A stretch of 64,000 nt of DNA from JBFLYC01 sp040756735 (GTDB lineage: Bacteria > Bacillota > DSM-16504 > Desulfitibacterales > Desulfitibacteraceae). Numbering within the stretch: position 1 is the first letter of the stretch; each line of letters begins with the position of its first letter. Below the pieces are notes generated by a model, which was not told where the DNA came from, did not search any database, and worked only from the letters and a program-made list of their open reading frames with translations. The DNA lies in the NCBI GenBank assembly GCA_040756735.1, contig JBFLYC010000017.1, forward strand, positions 3,552 to 67,551, given 5' to 3'. Of the stretch, positions 59,527-64,000 are shown piece by piece. The position numbers and the translations under genes are program-made.

Positions 59527-61689
59527 ATGAGGAACTTGGAATATCTGCAGGGTATTGTGGAACGCATAACCTTTCAAAATGAAGAAAACGGTTTCATGGT
59601 TCTAAAGGTTAAAGCCAGGGGCCATAAAGACCTTGTAACGGTAGTTGGAAGTATGCCTAGTGTCACTGTGGGCTCTGCTGTTTTGCTAAAAGGCGACTGG
59701 AAGCAGGATTCCAAATATGGCAAGCAGTTTTTGGCCAGGTATTATACGGAAACAGTACCGCCAACCATTGCAGGTATTGAGAGATATTTGGGCAGCGGCC
59801 TGATTAAAGGCATTGGGCCTGTTTATGCGAAAAAGATAGTTAAAACATTTAAAGAAGATACAATCCGGATTATCGAGGAAGAACCGGACAGGCTCTGGGA
59901 AGCAGAAGGCATAGGTCAAAAAAGGATTGAAATGATCAAAAAAGCCTGGCAAGAACAAAAGGAAATTAAAAACGTCATGCTCTTCCTGCAGGGTCATGGT
60001 GTTTCTACATCGTATGCCATCAAAATATTTAAGGCCTATGGGGATAAAAGTATAAGCATTGTAAAAGAAAACCCATACAGGTTAGCCGATGAAATATGGG
60101 GAATAGGCTTTAAAACTGCCGATAAAATTGCCGAGAAGATGGGCTATGATAGGGAATCTCCTAAACGGTGCAGGGCAGGCCTGGTTTACATACTAAACGA
60201 ATTGGGCAATGACGGTCACTGCTTCGCAACAAGACAGCAGCTTGTAGAAGAGGGTGCAAAAATTCTTGAGGTAGATAAAGATAAATTGGACAGCATCATA
60301 GATGAAATGGTAGCTGACAAAAGTCTTCTTTTAGAAGGTAGTGATGCACTGTATCTACCGCCATTTTATTATAGTGAGATAGCCGTGGCTGAGAAAATTA
60401 AGGATATAGTCAATTCGCCGACTATGTTTATAGCCATGCCCGTGGACAAGGTTATAACTTCTATACAGCAGGAAAACAGGATAGCATATGATCAGGTTCA
60501 GATTGCTGCAATTAAAGAGGCAGTTTCATCTAAGTTCATGGTTCTTACCGGTGGCCCCGGAACTGGTAAAACCACTACAACTTTGGCTATTATTAAAGTA
60601 TTTGAAAAGCTTTCTGCCAGGGTACTCCTTGCTGCGCCCACCGGTAGGGCCGCCAAACGAATGTCAGAAGCTACGGGCAGGGATGTAAAGACCATTCACA
60701 GGCTTTTAGAATACGCTCCTATGGAAGGTTACAAGCGAAAAGCCGCCAAGCCCCTTGACTGCGACGTTTTAATTATTGATGAGGCTTCTATGATAGATAT
60801 ACTATTAATGCACAACCTGTTAAAGGCTGTACCCAGTGAAGCTGTGGTAGTCCTAGTAGGTGATGTGGACCAGCTGCCGTCCGTTGGCCCCGGTAATGTT
60901 CTCCGGGATATAATTGACTCCGGTGTAGTCAATGTTATCAAACTCACCAGGATTTTCCGGCAGGCCCAGGGCAGCATGATCATCAAAAACGCCCACAGGA
61001 TAAACCAGGGGGAATTCCCCTTGATAAAGACAGAGCGCGGCAGCGATTTCTTCTTTATTGAGGAGGAAGATCCGGCTAAAATTGTTGAACAAATAATATC
61101 ATTATGCCAAAAAAGGCTTGCCAGATACTACCAGGTGGACCCCATTGACGACATCCAGGTAATATGCCCCATGCAACGAGGAGAGACGGGAGTTCGCAAC
61201 TTGAACGAGCTATTGCAGGAAAGCTTGAACCCATCAGTTCTCTCTATCACTTCTGGGGGTGTCAGGTACAAGCTGCACGATAAAGTTATGCAGATTAAAA
61301 ACAACTACGACAAGGGTGTATTTAATGGTGATATGGGAAGGATTAAGTCCATAGATCTGGAAGATAAGGTAGTAGTAATTAGATTTGATGACAAAGATAT
61401 TGCCTATGATGTTACGGAGCTTGATGAGATAGTTCTGGCTTATGCCACAACCGTGCATAAAAGTCAGGGTTCTGAATATAAAATTGTAGTTGCCCCTGTA
61501 ATAACCCAGCATTTCATGATGCTGCAGAGAAACCTGCTCTATACTTGTGTAACCAGGGCAAAGAAGGCCCTGGTCCTTATTGGCACTAAAAAGGCTGTGG
61601 CCATAGCAGTTAAAAATAACAAAGTAGCCTCAAGGAACACCATGTTGGCTGCTAGACTAAATGGGCAGATCAACCTTACCAAAAAATAA
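59527..61689 (+). CDS. recD2: RecD2-type ATP-dependent DNA helicase
   Basis: 720-residue 5'-3' superfamily 1B helicase, the RecBC-independent RecD. The N-terminal OB-like part (GIVERITFQNEENGFMVLKV) is followed by tandem helix-hairpin-helix motifs (YLGSGLIKGIGPVYAKKIVK, LWEAEGIGQKRIEMIKKAWQ). Helicase motifs: MVLTGGPGTGKTTTTLAIIK (Walker A), CDVLIIDEASMIDILLMHNL (II), VVLVGDVDQLPSVGPGNVLR (III), AYATTVHKSQGSEYKIVV (V) and LLYTCVTRAKKALVLIG (VI). ATG 59527 has only a weak taggga ahead. It occurs where AddAB exists, as usual in Firmicutes. Confidence 0.95.
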   Translation: MRNLEYLQGIVERITFQNEENGFMVLKVKARGHKDLVTVVGSMPSVTVGSAVLLKGDWKQDSKYGKQFLARYYTETVPPTIAGIERYLGSGLIKGIGPVYAKKIVKTFKEDTIRIIEEEPDRLWEAEGIGQKRIEMIKKAWQEQKEIKNVMLFLQGHGVSTSYAIKIFKAYGDKSISIVKENPYRLADEIWGIGFKTADKIAEKMGYDRESPKRCRAGLVYILNELGNDGHCFATRQQLVEEGAKILEVDKDKLDSIIDEMVADKSLLLEGSDALYLPPFYYSEIAVAEKIKDIVNSPTMFIAMPVDKVITSIQQENRIAYDQVQIAAIKEAVSSKFMVLTGGPGTGKTTTTLAIIKVFEKLSARVLLAAPTGRAAKRMSEATGRDVKTIHRLLEYAPMEGYKRKAAKPLDCDVLIIDEASMIDILLMHNLLKAVPSEAVVVLVGDVDQLPSVGPGNVLRDIIDSGVVNVIKLTRIFRQAQGSMIIKNAHRINQGEFPLIKTERGSDFFFIEEEDPAKIVEQIISLCQKRLARYYQVDPIDDIQVICPMQRGETGVRNLNELLQESLNPSVLSITSGGVRYKLHDKVMQIKNNYDKGVFNGDMGRIKSIDLEDKVVVIRFDDKDIAYDVTELDEIVLAYATTVHKSQGSEYKIVVAPVITQHFMMLQRNLLYTCVTRAKKALVLIGTKKAVAIAVKNNKVASRNTMLAARLNGQINLTKK

Positions 61690-61800
61690 GAAATCCCCTT
61701 CATAAATAATATATTTTGGGACGTGCACCAACCAGACTCATTTTTAATATTCTATCCATGGGAAGAGAATGAAAATCATTATCAAAGGAGAGGGATTCTC

Positions 61801-63651
61801 ATGTGTGGCATAGCTGGTTGGGTGGATTGGAAGGAAGATTTGACTTCTCTGAGTGTAAGAGAAATAACAGAAAAAATGAACAATAGTATCGCTCACCGGG
61901 GTCCTGATGCTCATGCATCATGGTATGCACGCCATTGTGTGTTAACACATACAAGATTAATAGTGGTTGACCCTGCCGGAGGTGGGCAGCCCATGATTCG
62001 TGAACGAGGAGGCAAGAAATATGTGTTGGTTTATAACGGTGAGCTCTATAATACCGAAGACCTGCGCCGTGAATTACAGGCAAGAGGGCATATCTTTTCA
62101 TCCAACTCAGATACAGAAGTAGTTTTAATTGGGTATATAGAATGGGGTGAGAGATGCGTAGGTCATTATAACGGGATTTTTGCCTTCGCTGTATGGAATG
62201 AGGAGAATGAAAAGCTTTTTATGGCTAGAGACAGGCTGGGGGTAAAACCTCTTTTTTACAGCAGCCTTGGTACAACACTTTTATTTGGTTCCGAGTTAAA
62301 AACCATCCTCGCCCATCCTTCTGTAAGCCCCCTGGTTGACAGTGAAGGCCTGGCAGAAGTATTTGCATTAGGCCCTGCCCGTACCCCTGGACATGGGGTG
62401 TTTAAACAAATTGCAGAATTAAAAGCAGGAGGCTATCTGATTTATGATAGGAATGGTTTGCGGGAATATCAATATTGGAAACTGAAGAGCCAACCCCATG
62501 AGCATGATTTTGAGACTACCAGAGAGCATGTGCGGGATCTGTTTTGCGATACAGTGAGCAGGCAGCTGGTGGCAGATGTTCCGGTATGTACATTATTGTC
62601 CGGGGGGCTGGATTCCAGCGCCATCACAGCTGTGGCTGCCAAGTGTCTTAAAGAGAAAGGGGAAGAGAGTATAGCAACCTACTCGGTAGATTTTCTGGAC
62701 AACAGCAGATATTTTGAGCCAAACATCTACCAGCCAAATTCAGATCTGCCCTGGATTAAAATGGTTTCCGAGTATTTAAAAACCAGACATCATTCTACCA
62801 TGTTGGACACCAGTGATCTGGTTCCAGCATTGGACCATGCCCTTTGGGCTAGGGATTTGCCTGGCATGACTGATGTGGATGCTTCCTTGTATCTGTTTTG
62901 CGATGACATTAAAAAAGGCGCCACTGTTGCCTTATCAGGTGAGTGTGCAGATGAAATCTTTGGAGGCTATCCATGGTTTCACTTGGATGAGCTTATTCAT
63001 GCCGATACCTTCCCCTGGTCGCGCAACCTTAAGCTCCGTGAGGAAATATTATCACCAGGACTGCTGGAAATGATCAAGCCCAGAGAATATATCAAACAGA
63101 GGTATCATGAAGCCCTGTCTGAAGTGCCTGCCTTGCCAGGTGAAAGTGCCCATGAAGCAAGGATCAGAGAAATATTTTACTTAACCATTACTCGCTGGAT
63201 GCCAACACTACTGGACAGAAAGGACAGGATGAGTATGGCTGTGGCCCTGGAAGTCAGGGTTCCCTATTGCGACCACCGTCTGGTGGAATATGCTTGGAAT
63301 ATACCATGGGAGATAAAAAACTGGCAGGGCCGTGAAAAGGGCATTTTGCGCGAAGCCTTAAAAGGTCTATTGCCTGAAGAAGTGTTGTGGCGCAAGAAAA
63401 GTCCCTACCCTAAAACATATAACCCTACCTATTTGTACGCAGTGAAAGATTTAACCCTTAAGGTCCTTAACGACCCCAGTTCACCTATCCTACCGCTAAT
63501 CAATGCTTCCAAGCTGCGCAGCATATTAAAAAGTAACGGGTTCAGGCTAAGCTCACCCTGGTTTGGCCAGTTAATGAAGGAGGCACAGTTTTTTGCCTAT
63601 ATTGTTCAAGTAAACCAGTGGTTAAAGAGTTATAATGTGCAGATAGCATAA
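61801..63651 (+). CDS. asnB: Asparagine synthetase B (glutamine-hydrolysing)
   Basis: 616 residues. ATG 61801, preceded by aaaggagaggg, places the nucleophile Cys at position 2 (MCGIAGWVDW). Glutaminase contacts: SIAHRGPDAHASW, YVLVYNGELYNTEDLRRELQ and SSNSDTEVVLIGYIEWGERC. The synthetase domain has the P-loop TLLSGGLDSSAITAVAAKCL and ALSGECADEIFGGYPWF, then LDRKDRMSMAVALEVRVPYC. Converts aspartate, glutamine and ATP to asparagine. Length and motifs are normal. Confidence 0.95.
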   Translation: MCGIAGWVDWKEDLTSLSVREITEKMNNSIAHRGPDAHASWYARHCVLTHTRLIVVDPAGGGQPMIRERGGKKYVLVYNGELYNTEDLRRELQARGHIFSSNSDTEVVLIGYIEWGERCVGHYNGIFAFAVWNEENEKLFMARDRLGVKPLFYSSLGTTLLFGSELKTILAHPSVSPLVDSEGLAEVFALGPARTPGHGVFKQIAELKAGGYLIYDRNGLREYQYWKLKSQPHEHDFETTREHVRDLFCDTVSRQLVADVPVCTLLSGGLDSSAITAVAAKCLKEKGEESIATYSVDFLDNSRYFEPNIYQPNSDLPWIKMVSEYLKTRHHSTMLDTSDLVPALDHALWARDLPGMTDVDASLYLFCDDIKKGATVALSGECADEIFGGYPWFHLDELIHADTFPWSRNLKLREEILSPGLLEMIKPREYIKQRYHEALSEVPALPGESAHEARIREIFYLTITRWMPTLLDRKDRMSMAVALEVRVPYCDHRLVEYAWNIPWEIKNWQGREKGILREALKGLLPEEVLWRKKSPYPKTYNPTYLYAVKDLTLKVLNDPSSPILPLINASKLRSILKSNGFRLSSPWFGQLMKEAQFFAYIVQVNQWLKSYNVQIA

Positions 63652-63812
63652 ATAGTTATGTGGTGTTTAACAGGTCCTAGGCAAGAAGTCTCCATCTTCT
63701 GAGCATAACAAAAGGTAGAGACAAATTGCCTAGCTCCCACTTTTAAGTAGATAGGTGAAAAATGGGAGAGGTTCGCAAAGGATATCTTAGTTTTTTGTGG
63801 AATATAATAAGG

Positions 63813-63993
63813 AAAGGGGACACACCTCCCTTGGTGCGTAAACTCTTGGAATGGAGGAATGTCCCCAACGTATGAAAGGGGACACACCTCCCTTGGTGCG
63901 TAAACTCTTGGAATGGAGGAATGTCCCCAACGTATGAAAGGGGACACACCTCCCTTGGTGCGTAAACTCTTGGAATGGAGGAATGTCCCCAAC
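63813..63993 (+). repeat. 62-bp tandem repeat, three copies, GGGGACACACCTCC type
   Basis: Units start at 63813, 63875 and 63937 and are identical over at least 57 bases. Each begins aaaggggacacacctccctt and ends with ggaggaatgtccccaac; the two ends are inverted (ggggacacacctcc against ggaggaatgtcccc, 12 of 14), so each unit can form a hairpin. Upstream, 63652-63812 holds a further imperfect stem (ctcccactttt at 63734 and aaaaatgggag at 63758) but no gene. Confidence 0.93.
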
Positions 63994-64000
63994 TTAGGGA

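Noticed and set aside
63630..63992. Minus-strand open frames through the 62-bp repeats
   Set aside because: They consist almost entirely of translated repeats with no start signal; treated as non-coding repeats.

Overview
The window looks like chromosomal DNA of an anaerobic, low-to-moderate GC Firmicute of the class Clostridia. The clues are strong purine-rich ribosome binding sites (GGAGG), frequent GTG and TTG starts, AddAB in place of RecBCD, RecD2, an ECF sigma/ZAS anti-sigma pair with a SigW-type promoter, menaquinone biosynthesis (MenA), MttB-family and MtaA/UroD-like proteins, and a secreted phosphodiester glycosidase carrying a copper-amine-oxidase-like C-terminal domain. I cannot name the genus from sequence alone.

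1-14.4 kb is metabolic. A partial menA is followed by a LacI-type regulator with tandem operator boxes in front of it. Then comes a run of same-strand genes: a DctPQM TRAP transporter, a UroD/MtaA-like protein lacking the usual His-x-Cys zinc ligands, a zinc alcohol dehydrogenase, a fumarate-reductase-like flavoprotein and an Old Yellow Enzyme-like Fe-S flavoprotein. This reads as uptake and reductive or oxidative breakdown of one unidentified organic acid-like substrate. Convergent to it lies a second uptake system (TAXI receptor plus fused 4TM/12TM TRAP permease) with a FadR/GntR regulator.

14.5-19.3 kb is an accessory scar. A sigma-54 activator is split by an IS3-family element whose 6-bp flanking repeats let the original frame be rebuilt. 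Next come dinD, a piece of a SNF2-type helicase, an XRE regulator, several gene fragments and an 81-bp duplication.

19.3-40.3 kb is dominated by DNA repair and proteostasis. addB and addA are followed by a four-gene operon made of a GrpE-like protein, a short HscC-like Hsp70, a TPR protein and a J-domain/TPR/SEC-C protein whose HPD motif reads PPD. This self-contained, divergent Hsp70 system is the best candidate in the window for an under-described system. A Phd-Uma2 fusion with a repeat-rich operator, an ABC transporter remnant, sbcD-sbcC and a secreted glycosidase follow.

40.3-53.2 kb is mixed. It holds a 12 x 42-bp repeat coiled-coil protein, a likely omega (HEARO) RNA in front of a broken IscB, LysE and PPOX proteins, small membrane proteins, and an ECF sigma/anti-sigma operon driving two beta-solenoid membrane proteins. 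It also holds a string of gene remnants: an epoxyqueuosine-reductase-like fragment, OpuCB fused to a glutamine amidotransferase, and a sigma-54 regulator fused to MttB pieces. Internal deletions are the recurring mode of decay.

53.2-64 kb holds pgi, a CoA-binding protein, two tandem paralogous amidohydrolases, a radical SAM/SPASM protein, a CHASE4 sensor remnant ending in a perfect palindrome, recD2 and asnB. Several GGGGAC-type inverted and tandem repeats are sprinkled between them. No rRNA, tRNA or CRISPR array was found.
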